DNA from: Bisporella sp. PMI_857
Lineage: Eukaryota; Ascomycota; Leotiomycetes; Helotiales; Helotiaceae
Length of the DNA: 64,000 bases
Assembly (NCBI GenBank): GCA_021307315.1
Contig: JAJSPD010000019.1
Coordinates: 1 to 64,000 of the forward strand
Direction: 5' to 3'
A program made the position numbers and the translations under genes. This document shows positions 23,213 to 35,100 of this stretch, piece after piece (within the stretch, counting starts at the first letter, position 1; each line of letters begins with the position of its first letter). The notes below the pieces were generated by a model, which ran no database searches, was not told where the DNA came from, and was given only the letters and a program-made list of their open reading frames with translations.

Positions 23213-23990
23213 TATTATACTCTAGTGCATGTGTGTTGGGTGCGAGCGTTGGAGACTTTTGAGTTACGTGTCTTGTGAGCTGTTTGCATAAGGCTCTTTA
23301 TTTTAGCTGTCAGCTTGGTATTCTAGCTTAGGTTTATGACTAGTAATGTACCAAGTCCAACGAATGAGCAAATGGCCCAAATCTAGCACTCGCCAGCTTT
23401 TCAATTTTCCTTGGTTGAAGCCTGAAATCAAGTCAAGATGTGGCCGATAAGTATCCTGCACTGATGCCGAAGCAGTTCCAGCACAAGGGATCGATCACCC
23501 GGTACTTGCATATAGGGCCTTGTTCGTTTCATAACATCCTCATCTTATCAAATCGGTATACAGGTTCACGGGCAAACCCAAACCCAAACCCAGCTGCTCA
23601 GTCCTCGCCTTTTGTTCCCGCATGCCGAGGCGAGACGCGCAGCTACCGATCATCGTGTTTACGATAGGTTCACCAAGATGGGTTGGAATTGAGAGCGGGG
23701 AAAACATTGCTATATCGTAGGATTTCTTGCTCCGCTCGTCTTTTACATATATGTTTCAGGTTCTTCTTCTGGTTCTTCTTCTTCTTCTTCTTCTTTGCGT
23801 GGTGGGTACGGACGGGAAAGGGATGGATAGATAGATAGATAGATGTTGGCATGTTTGGTTTTATACGCCCGAGTCAAGATATATATATATATATACAGGA
23901 ATTTTTCAAGCACAGCACCTCAATATATACACCTTGAGTGCGCCCCCCCCCCAAGATCGTCCTCTCTCCCTTAAACCTCCACCGCCCAGC
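23213..23990. other. Intergenic between converging genes, with simple repeats
   Basis: 3' UTR space of the permease (plus) and the pectate lyase (minus). It contains TTC-rich repeats (about 23760-23795), a GATA tetranucleotide repeat (about 23825-23844), an AT dinucleotide run (about 23879-23895) and a short C-run at 23943-23951. No gene seen. Confidence 0.6.
23825..23895. repeat. GATA and AT microsatellites
   Basis: About five GATA units, then, some 35 bp later, about eight AT units. Both are simple sequence repeats likely to vary between strains. Confidence 0.85.
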
Positions 23991-25679
23991 CTACGGATTC
24001 GAACCCGCGACCAGCGAGTTGACGTAAACCTCGATGTTCGCGTAGCCGCTCGCGCCGATCTTCATGGCGTCGCTGGCGTCCAGGTAGTTTAGGCCGTTGG
24101 CCTTCTCCCACGCGTCGGGGATGCCGTCGCCGTCCGTGTCCAGCGGCTTGGTGCCGCCTGCCACGTAGCCGGGCCCGTCGGTCGGGCTGGCCGTCTCGTC
24201 GCTGATCAGCGCCCCGGAGGTGCCGTAGCTTTGCACCTGCGCCACGAGCTGCTTGTCGATGGGGTCGCGTGACGGGTACGTCGTCCCCGCGTTGGCGAGC
24301 ACCCAGGCCACGGCCGCGGGCGGCGAGAGGAGGTTTGTGGGACCCGGGAAGTCGTGGGCCGTGCTGAGGATGTCCATGTCGCTGTAGCAGGTTGTTTTTA
24401 CGCAGAGGGCCGCGCCGTTGAGCGTCCCGTCGCGGTCGCTGTCGTAGAAGTTGTTGGAGACGTCTGGGTATGTTAGCTTGAGGCGCTGACGGAGTGGGTG
24501 AGGGACGTACAGCCGTGGAAGTTGGCGTTGCCGCGGGTGAAGGCCGTCACGCTCGTGCTGGGGCCGGAGATGAAGTAGTTGTTGATGATATTTGCGTAGC
24601 TCTGGCCGCTATAATGCAAGGTCAACAGTTGCAACGCTTGAGCCTCTCATGCTTTATCTTTGGATAGCTCTTGGAAGAGAAAATAGTCCGATGGCTTCTC
24701 TGACTGGACCCTTTGTTTGGAGAGAAGACTTACGCGCTATCACCTGCAATATAGCCACCGCCTCCGCCCCAATTGTAGATTACCTAATTAGTTAATACAC
24801 AGAAGATCATCTTGAATGGACTGCGGAGCGCTCACATTGTTCTGAAAATCATTCATGCCCTTTACCTTGGGGTTCCGAGTTTTGTTATCGATATAAAGGT
24901 TTCGGAAGAGGCTAATGCCGTAGTCTGATTGCATCAATCCACCACAAGAGTGAGTCTCCAAACCTTGACCAATAATGGAGTTCTGAATCGTCACGTTGTA
25001 CACATCGCCGTTGATGCTGAATGTCTCATCACGTCCCCACGTTACGGAGACGTGGTCGAAGATCATGTTGTTACCCTCCGCAATGGTGATGCCATCTATG
25101 AGGCGTAAGCAAACCTACGCTGGGATGACAGAAGGAAGAATTGCCTTTTCCTGAATCGCCACCCTTGCCCATGCGGATGCGAATATAACGCGCGATGGCA
25201 TTGTTCGCATTGGACCACGAAAATCCGTTACCGTATACGGAGATACCCTGATAAGTATGAGCGTACGAAGGTATGAATCCTCACGCATAGCTGGTAAGAG
25301 CCTCGAGTTGCACAGAAGAAAAACATACACCTCCCGGCGCTGTCTGTCCGGCAATGTAAACATTCTTGGATACCACGATACGATCGGTTATATTGATGGT
25401 TCCTCCAACATCGAAGACCACGATCCGGTTTGCTACTGAGACGGCATCCCTCAGAGAGCCAGTACCGGAATCACTTACGCACCATTAGAAGTTACTTGAT
25501 AGTCGAGTGCCGTACCCAGCAACTTACGCTAGAGTTGTAACACGGTAGACCGAGCCCGTTCGCCCGCCAATAGCATTGCGTCCAAAGCCTTCGGCCCCCG
25601 GAAAAGCAAGAAGAGCGGAAACGCTAGGAAGGACTGATGCCAAGGAGGCCGCCGCAATCAAGCAACGAAGGAAACCCAT
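23991..25679 (-). CDS. plyC: Secreted pectate lyase (plyC-like) with C-terminal calcium-binding loop
   Basis: It cleaves polygalacturonate by beta-elimination outside the cell. Seven exons: 25679-25528, 25473-25329, 25247-25145, 25095-24836, 24783-24734, 24608-24511 and 24463-23991, giving 426 residues, as usual for fungal PlyC-type enzymes. Signal peptide 1-22 ends PSVSA. The parallel beta-helix begins AFPGAEGFGRNAIGGR and continues through DSGTGSLRDAV, VVFDVGGTI and GQTAPG. The core block IFDHVSVTWGRDET and the RNLYIDNKTRNPKVKG stretch follow. The C-terminal part carries DTDGDGIPDAWEKANG, an EF-hand-like calcium loop at about residue 378. The third intron (25144-25096, 49 nt) begins GC instead of GT. 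The last two exons are much richer in G+C than the first five. The gene symbol follows resemblance to the Aspergillus enzymes and is not confirmed. Confidence 0.9.
25096..25144 (-). other. GC-AG intron in pectate lyase gene
   Basis: The donor reads AAAAG/GCAATT and the acceptor CATAG/ATGGC. Only this boundary keeps the reading GKDGITIAEGNNM in frame, and no GT donor is available near the conserved junction. Confidence 0.75.
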
Positions 25680-27217
25680 CTTGTCCCTGGCAGCGGAAGG
25701 CAAAACAGAAACCAGAGAAAAGAGACAAGTTTACGGTCGCAACCATGATTGTTTTATATTTTAGCTTTTGTCATGGCCGTGAGAGCCTAAATTGGAAAAT
25801 AGTGCGGAGAAGCTCTAAATGCTACTTGGAAATTCTTCCGTCCAGCTTGAGGATTCTCCCGGCATGGACTCCCTTTGATGGAAAATTGTGGACGACTTGA
25901 AGGGAATCCAGCTGATCCAAAAGGATATTCAGGGTTATTGTGGACCCGGCATGAGGTTGTTCAGGGGTGAAGTGTCAATATTGGACATCTCGGTATGTGA
26001 AACACCGGGTGATGAAATCGGCTCGGCTTGACAATACCCGACATAATTTCCCCGAATCCCGAGAATCAAGTGGTATGAGTCTTTGAGTAGGCGAAGTATC
26101 ACTGTATCAACATACGATTTATGAATTGGTACGACTGGTGTGTCTCTACTGTCGCGCCGAACATTGCACGGTGCTCAATTATTCCTTGAAGGGCGTTAGT
26201 GTGGAAAGCGATAGTGATAATATTGGTTCTTTGCGTGACCAGAAATGCTTTAGGAATCTTCCTAGATGAAATATATGATTCTCTTGATTTTCTCCCCAGA
26301 ACCTCCCGTACTTCGTGTTCTCAAGGTTGCACTCATGGCATTCAATTACCGGTCTGTACATAAATGGATCGGATCCCAAGAAGCTCGGAGCCAAAGCACT
26401 GGACTTGAACCATCCTAGCTTGTCCTGTGTAAGTTGTCGTGCAAGCGAGTCTAATTGTACCAAATGGCAATTGAGTGCCGTAGCCGTCCGGTATCTGAGT
26501 TGCCTTCAACTAAGCATGACGTGCCTCAATAGTCTCCGAATCATTTTGGTGGGCTCTAAGGTTATGAAAATATTTGCATCACCCCTTCAAAAAGCGTACT
26601 TTCAATATTCTGAGAGGCGTACTAATCCATACTTAAGCACTAACTTGTAACAGAGCAGCTTGTTTCATGGCCAAATATGGTAGGCATATGGTATGAAGCA
26701 ATAGACAAAATTTAAGCTGACGCGCATATTTCATCCTCTGTCATACATGGAAATGAAATGGAGAGTATGATTTTTGCAGACATATGTATATTAGAACCAT
26801 GTAATGTAAATCAAAACACTTATGCTGTCTACAGAAATACGATGAGAAATTAAGCGCGGAGTGTATTATTGAGATTGCGAGGTATTGGGACAGGGTCAAT
26901 TCTCGAGGGAAGTTTGCCAAGTCCTTCAACTTGATATATCCCTATGCACGCCCGTGGCGCGAAAAACAAAAGATACATAGGAAACGGGATGGTTTGATCC
27001 GAGCTAGACGCTGTACACCACTAAGTGAAAATATAAAGACTGAAAGGCCAATTATTTCTCAATCGAAAAACAGCATGCCCGGAACTTGATCGAGGTAATT
27101 TCATTCTCTAGTTCAATAACCTATCATTCATTGCGACATCTTAAAAGAACCCATGTTGATCCCGTGTCTCTGCATCTTCCATCCAATTCTCTTCTTATTT
27201 CTCCAGATATGCTCAAT
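25680..27217. other. Intergenic, pectate lyase promoter and thioredoxin 3' side
   Basis: About 1.5 kb with no supported gene. The part next to 25680 should be the pectate lyase promoter and leader; the part next to 27217 is the thioredoxin 3' UTR. Short frames such as 26179-26463 show no domain. Confidence 0.45.
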
Positions 27218-27841
27218 TTACTCAGCAGCAGGCTCGGTACCCTCAACCGCCTTCTCAACAAGCGCCGTGATCCTAGGCGGATTCGCCCCTCTAACCTGCG
27301 GGATTATTGACGAGACCTCTTCCGGAGCCGGAAGCTCCTGGTCGTCCTTGAATACGAAGAAGGTAGGGACGGCTTGGATGCCGAGTTTGGCGGCTAGATC
27401 TGGGATCTCATCAATGTCGAATTTCAGGAACTTGGCGGCAGTGTGCTTTTCTGCTAATCTTATGTCGTTGTTAGAGGGAGCAGTGGAGGATGGCATTGAT
27501 GTTGGACTTACTTCTCAACCGCGGGAGCAATTGCTTTACAAGGGCCACACCATGAGGCGGAACTATTGTGGTTGTCAGTCTGGGTTGTACTTGTAGTGGA
27601 GGGGTTTTTTTTCCGCTCCACTGAAAAGTTGGGAGAAAACTTACGCGTTGAGGACGACGATCTTGTTGTCGCGCTTGGCAGCGTAGAACTCATCAATATT
27701 TGCGATTTCTGGGAGTCCCATCTTGATGGAAGAGTTGGAGAAAGGTCTTGTGTGTTTGTTGATAATGGGCGCGCGTAGGTTGGTAGAAGTTCTGCTTAGA
27801 GAATTGGTGGTGAGTCTTGATGTGCGGAGAAGGAAGGACAT
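27218..27841 (-). CDS. Thioredoxin, mitochondrial-type precursor
   Basis: A protein-disulfide reductant with the canonical WCGPC active site. Exons 27841-27645, 27562-27512 and 27458-27218 give 162 residues. The active site sits in a 51-nt middle exon (SASWCGPCKAIAPAVEK). The first 40 residues are rich in Arg, Ser and Thr with no acids, typical of a mitochondrial presequence (MSFLLRTSRLTTNSLSR). A second in-frame ATG at codon 41 (MGLPEIANIDEF) stands exactly where the mature thioredoxin fold begins, so a cytosolic form could be made from the same gene by internal initiation. The usual cis-proline is present in IQAVPTFFVFKD. The C-terminus extends about 35 residues beyond that strand, as in fungal thioredoxins with a short acidic tail. 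Thioredoxin reductase would recycle it. Confidence 0.93.
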
Positions 27842-29636
27842 TCAGGTTATATAGAGAATTGGAAGTGAAAAGGAGGTATATGGGTGTATATAAGGAGGGC
27901 TGGTGGTTGGAGAATTATTTGTCGCTGCAGTGGAAGGCGAGAACTTTGAGGCTTAGAAATCCGACGAGAAAGCTTTAGCGTGGATGACAACACTGCATCC
28001 CTGGGTGTGCAAGGCGAGTAAGTACCTGGAGAGAGGGCGAGGAGAAGCTGTACAGCTTGAGTAATCCAAAACTGCCGAGGAGAGATCAGAGTAGAAAGTT
28101 TCACTGCCAACCCAATGCAATGATTTGAATTGATGACTTCATCTTTTCCATCTTCTTCACTTCTCTGCCATTTCTTGCGCATGGCTATACATTCATTTCC
28201 CCTCGCTCTCTTTCTCGACCCCAGGGTTCTCCCGCCTTGAAACCCCGCCATGCTCATGTGCAACATGCTTACTTGCATATCGAGACCAAACGACATCATT
28301 GAAAATCACCAACTGCATCGCAGCGGAGCTGAAAATAGAAAAAGCCTTTTCTCACCTGAGGACGTTGGGAGCGAGTTGGTTAGAGAAGGAATGCGCCTTG
28401 CCTGGAATCTCGGTGAAGGATTCCAAAGCGTATCGCGCTTATCAATCCATTCATTCCAAATTATTATCCCACCTTCTATATTGTGTAACTGATTGGGGCC
28501 TTTCAGCACCGGTCATGTGATGCTATTGCCACTGCCAACTAAGCAAGTACCTCGGGTACCCAAAGCCCGTCATGGTACCCTTTCTTGCTAGGAAGGGCAT
28601 CCTCGGGATTTGGAGGACGGCGTCTTTAAGTTTTCATCGGGATATGGATAGGTAAAAAGCGGAAGACAATGGCCTCAATCACGGTCACAGAACAGGTGCA
28701 AGCTCGCGCAGCATCGGCGAAGTCAGGATCCATCAACAAACTCTCCAAGTAATAGACCAAGGCGCTTATTAGTGTTCAGATTATTTTTCCATACTCACGC
28801 TCAAGGTGGATCTTAAAGCTAAGTACAAAAATAAATCGAAAACCAATTTGCCAAGCTCCAATCATTTAATGCTTCATTAATTGTCGCTACATTGAATCGT
28901 AAACTGCGAATGTAGTCAATACCTGTGCGTGCTAATGTTACCAGTGAGACATGGAGGTCAAGGAACTTCCCCCCATACTAATCACCATCCTGCTTAGAGA
29001 AGAGGTTCATCTTTCCACAGGGATGCTCCAAAGTCAGGGATATGTTTGAAAATAATAGATGCTTCATTTCACGCTGTTTGAAGCATGCACTTATGTGCTC
29101 AGAGCGCCTATGCTCTGCTAAATTCATCGCTAGGTACAGTACACAGTACAATCCCATTCCATTCCTTACATCACACCCAAACATAGAAGAAGCGTGAGGG
29201 AGCGTGATATCAATCCGACCCCAATCCGTGCCTTTTAAGTTCATCTCCAACCCAGAAAAAAGCAAGAAATCTATGTGCTAGTGGGGAATCAATAAGTCAC
29301 GAAAAGAAAACCAATATCAACCAGGACATCTCAGTAGGAAAGCACAGGCCAGATTATCGCGATAGGAAGACATTGGGTAGCGTACTCAGATGACTGGATG
29401 ACGAGTCCAAGGTTGACAAAAGACGAATGACTGCTGTAAGGAAAATCTAAAGGAATGTTGGTCTGGAGTCGTAGGTCGAAGCCCGAAATAGCAAAGGAGT
29501 GTAAGTGTCGATATCGACGTTGTTGACATTTAAGGAAATTGGTAAAAGGAGTGTGGTGATCGTCTTTGTCGTGTTGCGTCAAGTCGTCCGGTCTCTGAAT
29601 TTGCCCCAAGCCTTTCTATCAGTCGTTAATCATAAC
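27842..29636. other. Intergenic, no gene supported
   Basis: It contains the thioredoxin promoter and the 3' UTR of the minus-strand gene that ends at 29637. A 150-codon minus-strand frame at 27847-28299 overlaps the thioredoxin leader and shows no domain, so it was not called. Confidence 0.4.
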
Positions 29637-32147
29637 TTATACTTTTGCATCGGATGTCCTCCTCAAATTCAGCAACTTTGCGCTACCGGCACTTATACGC
29701 CTCGCGTGCCCTTTGCCCAAATCAACACTGGTTGCCCTCCTTACTCCTGAGTCTGGAGCTTCCTCTTCTATGAAATCCCTATCGAAACTGAAACTCTTAT
29801 GTTTGGCTTCTTTGGTCGTCGTCTCCAACATATCAGAATCGTAGTCCCCATAATCGTTCAACAACCCTTCCCGGGATTTAGCTCGAGGCTCTCGATGGAC
29901 AACCGTAGGATGACGCCCAACCGCGCCCCATTTTGATTGCTCTGAAGAAGGGCTTGCAAGACTTCCCCCCTCTTCGTCGTCGCTGGATGGCATGGTCCTG
30001 GATTGCCTCTGATGGATTTTGTACTCTTCTTCGGGGCCTGGCGTTAAACGACTAAAGTATTCATCCTCTGCTATCCCAAGTTCTTCGGTGGATTCTGAAT
30101 AATCCTTGTATCTTCTTTCTAATGAGCTTGCACTTTCTCGAAGTCGTGTAGGTGGGAGATTATATGAACTTCTTTTCGAGCCTCCTTTCCTGCCCGATAG
30201 CCAGGATCCCTCAGAATCGATTGAACCCAGTGATTGCGACATAACAGCGGTAGGCTCCGGGGAAGGGGCATCATTTGTACGATAACTAGTGGGCGTCTCC
30301 TCACGTTTCAAGGACCGCATTCCGCTTGTCGGCGTATCGTAGCGCACCTTTGGCTCATCATTCAGTTGGCCAATCCTCTTATCCGGCTGTTCACGAATAG
30401 GTGGTACAACGTCAGCTTCAGGTGATTGTATTCTGGATACTGGTGGCGATATTGGAAGCTCGGGAAGATCCTCACGGAACTTTGACATTGTCCGTTTAGG
30501 GAGATTGGAAGGCGTTCGCATCGGCGTGTAACCAATCGTGGGTCCCTGGCCATTTTGCATCGAATCTCGTGATGTGTTGGAGAAAGAGGACGGCGTAGGC
30601 ACTCTCTTGGATTTCGTGCTCCTTTTGAAGAACGACGTCCATGATCCGGATGGCTTCGAATCAGTCTCACTTTGTCTAGGTGGTGAAGGTTTTCGAACAA
30701 CTGGAATCGGAATTGGTTCGGATTGTGCTATGTCGGGTTTGGCAGGTGCCACTTCTGGCGCAGTGGTTTCGTCTCTGGATAATTCCATCATCTGAGACAG
30801 GCTGGAGGCTCCACGATTGTGCTTCCTCGTCGTTGGAGATGAATGTGGGGAGATATTGGCTCGGCCGACTGTTCCAACTTTAGCTACCTCAATGAAAGGC
30901 TCCGCAGTCTCAGACGCTGGGGTCACATCTTCAGTCTGGAGACTAGGGCTTCGGTGGGAGTTATTGGGCGGATCATAGCTATTGACCGAATCTTGTCGGA
31001 AATTCTCTGCTGGACGCTTTCCCCGTTCGCTGGACGTGCTTGATGCTCTACGTTTGTTCGAGGTAACAACGGCAGAAGTTCCGGTTTCCAAGCCTAGCCC
31101 GACTACATCACGCCCTAGCACTCCTCGCTCCATATTTGGAGGTGATGGGGTACCATTCCGTATAGCAATCGCTTCCTCCTGCCGATGCTTCTCCTGCTGT
31201 CTAGCCAATTTTTTCTCCGCTTTGATCCTTTCTGTAATCTTCTTTTTCTCTCTTCGCTTTCGATCACGTTCCATAAGTTCTCGTAATTCTCCAGCGTCTA
31301 GGTCGTCTGCAAGATCATCAACTCTTTTATTCGCCTTCAAAGTCTCAACGGGTATGGATATCCTATCCGAAACTTTCCTCTTCCGTGATCCTGATCTATC
31401 AGATCCATATCCACTAGCACCAGGAACATATCGAGGATTTTCGGAGCACCGGAGGGTAGGACGTGGTGCTAGGATGCCGAGTCCAGACAGCTTGAAGGAA
31501 GCATGATGCTCATCGCCAGACAGGGAGGAATGGATCGACCCCGCTAAAGGGAGAGAAATATCCGATGACAAACCTTCTCGCACCTTTTTCTTGCTCGCCC
31601 TCTTCGAAGGCCTGCCCAAGATGTTCACATCCATCGTAGCACGCGTTGGCATAGAGGAGATCATAGCTTTGATCTCCTCTTCTCTATCATGCTCTGCCTT
31701 ACGCTTTTTGCTTGCTTTCCGCTTGGTCAATGTTGGGACCCTTTGCCAATCCTGCTTCTCCGCTGGAGGCTGGGTGCTCGCACGGAGGGGTCTCCCAGTA
31801 TTTGAAATTGTTGGCTCCCCCGCCCCAGCCCGACCGCCTTTCTTGATTATGGATGGTATACGAGGTACTGGTGGGCGATTCGCATCTCGAGGCACTCTGA
31901 TGCTATCATTTCGTCCTGGTGAGAAGCTATATGTGCGTTGCTTCCCTGGATCGCGTTGTAGTTTCTTCGAATCTTTCGATGATTTTCGTTTCCTGCTCCA
32001 ATCTCTCCTACTCCTTCGTCGCTCGATACCTAAGATCGAGTTCATGTCGGACGTATTGATGGAGCGCCCGACTTCATGCATCTCGTCGCTCGTCACTGGT
32101 GCGGTTCTTCTGCTTCTCCTTCGAAAAAACGTGGGCCACATGCCCAT
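29637..32147 (-). CDS. Long basic, largely disordered protein of unknown function
   Basis: A single exon of 837 codons (836 residues) from the ATG at 32147 (MGMWPTFFRRRSRR). The frame is open a further 23 codons upstream but has no ATG there. The protein is rich in Ser, Arg, Lys and Pro and has no predicted membrane segment or catalytic motif. A strongly charged helical segment lies at about residues 280-330 (LMERDRKRREKKKITERIKA), likely a coiled coil. Several other patches look like short linear motifs: SWTSFFKRSTKSKR, and FSFDRDF near the C-terminus. The end, GHARRISAGSAKLLNL, is basic with RRxS-type sites that fit kinase targets. I do not recognise the family; similar disordered proteins in filamentous fungi are often cell-polarity or cortex factors, but nothing here proves that. 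Confidence 0.85.
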   Translation of the reverse strand: MGMWPTFFRRRSRRTAPVTSDEMHEVGRSINTSDMNSILGIERRRSRRDWSRKRKSSKDSKKLQRDPGKQRTYSFSPGRNDSIRVPRDANRPPVPRIPSIIKKGGRAGAGEPTISNTGRPLRASTQPPAEKQDWQRVPTLTKRKASKKRKAEHDREEEIKAMISSMPTRATMDVNILGRPSKRASKKKVREGLSSDISLPLAGSIHSSLSGDEHHASFKLSGLGILAPRPTLRCSENPRYVPGASGYGSDRSGSRKRKVSDRISIPVETLKANKRVDDLADDLDAGELRELMERDRKRREKKKITERIKAEKKLARQQEKHRQEEAIAIRNGTPSPPNMERGVLGRDVVGLGLETGTSAVVTSNKRRASSTSSERGKRPAENFRQDSVNSYDPPNNSHRSPSLQTEDVTPASETAEPFIEVAKVGTVGRANISPHSSPTTRKHNRGASSLSQMMELSRDETTAPEVAPAKPDIAQSEPIPIPVVRKPSPPRQSETDSKPSGSWTSFFKRSTKSKRVPTPSSFSNTSRDSMQNGQGPTIGYTPMRTPSNLPKRTMSKFREDLPELPISPPVSRIQSPEADVVPPIREQPDKRIGQLNDEPKVRYDTPTSGMRSLKREETPTSYRTNDAPSPEPTAVMSQSLGSIDSEGSWLSGRKGGSKRSSYNLPPTRLRESASSLERRYKDYSESTEELGIAEDEYFSRLTPGPEEEYKIHQRQSRTMPSSDDEEGGSLASPSSEQSKWGAVGRHPTVVHREPRAKSREGLLNDYGDYDSDMLETTTKEAKHKSFSFDRDFIEEEAPDSGVRRATSVDLGKGHARRISAGSAKLLNLRRTSDAKV

Positions 32148-35100
32148 CTTTCCATTGATGTGCTGCCTCCTGTTCCCAACGTCTGCAGAAATTGGCGCAA
32201 CGAGCAGAGTCAGCAAACAGCCTCACCGTGGTACTATCTCTTGGTCAACCAGTCGAGATTCGCCATCAATGCAGAAGAAGAGGCAGAAATAAGTTTAACG
32301 GTCGTAGGGTTAAGGGTCCAGCGAAAACCCTCCGGGCGAGGAAAAACCTTGTGTGTTTTCTTATGCTGGACGTCGTTTGCGCTCCACTTGCATGAATTCA
32401 AATAGGGTTTCGGTGGGGTGGCGCTGTCAAGCTAGAAGGATGCTAGAAGTTGTGGTGTTAAAATGAATGACTGGACGTGATGATTGCGACTATTCGAAAG
32501 AGTGTTGGCCCTGCCGTGGTAATTTTGGGGGGGGGGTGTGTGTGTTCCGAGTTTGTGAGAGCGTTTTGTATGGAGGAGGGAGTAGATGATGCAGCAGCAG
32601 CAGCAGGTAGTAGGTTGTTGGCTCCTGAACTGGACTTGGAGTGGACTGGACTGCTTCCTCCATCCCAAGCCACAAATGCCGGGGGGGCATTCAAGTCAGA
32701 CTCTCTTCTTCTTCTTAGTGGGGCTTAAGCATTGACGGTACCCGTTCACCAGCCAGAACAGCTGGCGAAGCCACGACGAACTCTATACTGTAAAATTCAA
32801 CGGGAGACTTGCATGCTGCACGTTACAAACACGTTTTGTGTGTTTTACTACTACTCCCATCACATCAAATCTTGAGTGAGCTACACCTTCAACAACACAA
32901 TTCACTACCACTCACTCGCTGGTGATGATGGGATAATCGGGTATGCAAATCGTCCAATGCCCGTATGGAATAAACTGCACACAAATTCCTTATTTTGTGG
33001 GGTGGGAAGAATAGGAAGTTTGGGTGATCGACAGTTTGCGAGGTCAATTGGAGAGAGCTCAGCAGCCAATTTTTGCCTCCCCAATGGAAGCTCGATTCTC
33101 ACTTTTTTTTTAGGGAGCTTGATTAAAGCATGAACCTTCAATGGGCTACCTGCATCAAGATATGAAATACGCAACTGGATATACATCGGATGAAAGCTCG
33201 AGGTCCGAATTGCTCGCTGACACGTAGATATCGCAGGAGATATTAATATACCCATCCCCATGTCACTTCTGCACACACGGTAACGTGCTGAAGCGCCTCC
33301 ACGGCCCCTCGCATGGGCAGTCATGGCGAAGAACTACGAGTCAGCCAATGTTTGAGTTGCCTTTGCGGTACAATAATTTTCACCATACTTTCCATAGTAT
33401 TGGAATACGTACAACATATAGTAAATGGGGGGGGAGCTCATGCCACATCACCCTACAAGGTGGCGATAATTTGGGTTTTTTTTGGGGGTCGGCGAAAAGC
33501 GTTAAGTAGCAAGGGCCCCAGCTACCAGCCACATCACGTTGGATGATTTGGAACCCATGTGTATCTCCCATGACCCAATCTGCTGTGGCAAATAAAATCG
33601 TTCATCCTGCCCATTGTGCACACCTACTGTGTGATACTCGTAAATGACTGATGGAAAAAGCTCCCCCCCCCCAACTTTGGTAGTGGTGGTGGAAGGAAGC
33701 TCTACAACCCGCGTCCGCAATTGCAGCATGCGCGTGGCTGGTATTGCTTCAAGTTCTTTGGTGGTGTCTCGAAGCATGACGATGACGCCTCCTGCGAAGG
33801 GGTCAAGGCATACTGTCAAAATCAAGGTTGTGACGAGATGGGGACGGTGATCGACGACTTGCCCTAATTTAGAGTCTCGCAGAAGACAGCCGTTTGAACC
33901 GCTGCCAGGGCCCAGAACAGATCACCCTATGAAAATACCACCCTACCACCACCCAACGGAGAAACAGATTAATCCAATTCTGGGCGATATCATGCACTTC
34001 CATCTTTGCCAGAAATGCGTTTCAGGAGGGGATGAACAATCATGATTGGTTGAAGGGGGGGGGAGGGGGTGATACGAAGTAAGTTAATTCTTAACGGTCC
34101 CTGTATGTAGGGATATGGATAGGGATAGGTGGTAACAGTAAGTAGGGGTCTCTCTCTCTCGGGTTCGCAGTGATGGATTGAGGGAGGGTCAGGGGGGCAG
34201 AGGGGAGAAAGGAGACCATTTCCGTCGTTTTTTTTTTCTTCCGCATCTTCCTGGCCTATCACTAAAACAGCCATACATGAATCGGGAGTGGCCGCTAAAT
34301 CGAAAAGAAAAAAAAAAGAAGAAATGATCGGATGACCCGAGGATCCCATCCCCTCCCCCAATCCTCCCAAAACCTAACCTGCCAAGATTTTGACTTCATG
34401 GTCGCTGATAGGCCTGTTGATCATTGTCCTGATCCAACGTAAGCACACAAACACCCCAATCAAAGTTCAATATTCCAATATTCAATGTCAGGGCACCAAA
34501 CTGCCTTTCCACCCCCTCCCCCAGAAAACCTGCCGTACGGGACTTTGCTTGTGCCGAACGAAGCCTTGAAGCCTTGAAGACTAGGCCGAACGAATCAGCT
34601 ACACCACCATCATCATCACGGCTTGTGGGGAACGCGGATATCTAAAAAAGGCTGAGCTGAACATCGTGTTTCAAGATATATCATTTCGCGGGAAGTGATA
34701 TCGAAGCTATCGCGAGCACCCAGGCATCACGAACCAGAAAGGTCGAGAAAACAGAAAAGGGCCCATCCAACAATCTCATATGCCCCAAAACCTGCCTCGA
34801 AACAGCTGATTGGCGAGCTCTCCCACAGGATAATCTCCAGAACCTCAAGCGTAGCCCATGAAGAGGACGAGCTCGAAACCAATCCAACGATCTCAAATCT
34901 CATAAAATCAGAATGAAAAAAAAAAAAAAAACAATCCCGTTGCTTTTTTCCATGTGGAAAATGCCATAAAAACCAAGCTTGAGATTGGCACAAATAGCTG
35001 GCTACCAGGGGAGGAACATACATAGACCCATCATGGCCTCTCTCACATCTCATAATATCCGCATCGACGAATCGCTCATGCACGAAATTGCGGCGGGCTT

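Noticed and set aside
23985..24010. T-loop-like word GGGTTCGAATCC on the minus strand, suggesting a tRNA 3' end
   Set aside because: The flanking bases do not form the T-stem and no acceptor or anticodon stem fits; the word is the end of the pectate lyase coding sequence (GSNP-stop).
27847..28299. 150-codon minus frame upstream of the thioredoxin gene
   Set aside because: It ends 6 bp before the thioredoxin start, has no domain and probably is promoter/leader sequence open by chance.
30982..32292. Long plus-strand frames opposite the disordered protein gene
   Set aside because: They are antisense shadows of a Ser/Arg-rich coding sequence and have no family features.
32470..32730. Short overlapping frames on both strands with Ala and His/Pro runs
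   Set aside because: They derive from a CAG-type microsatellite and G-run in intergenic DNA; no start context or domain.
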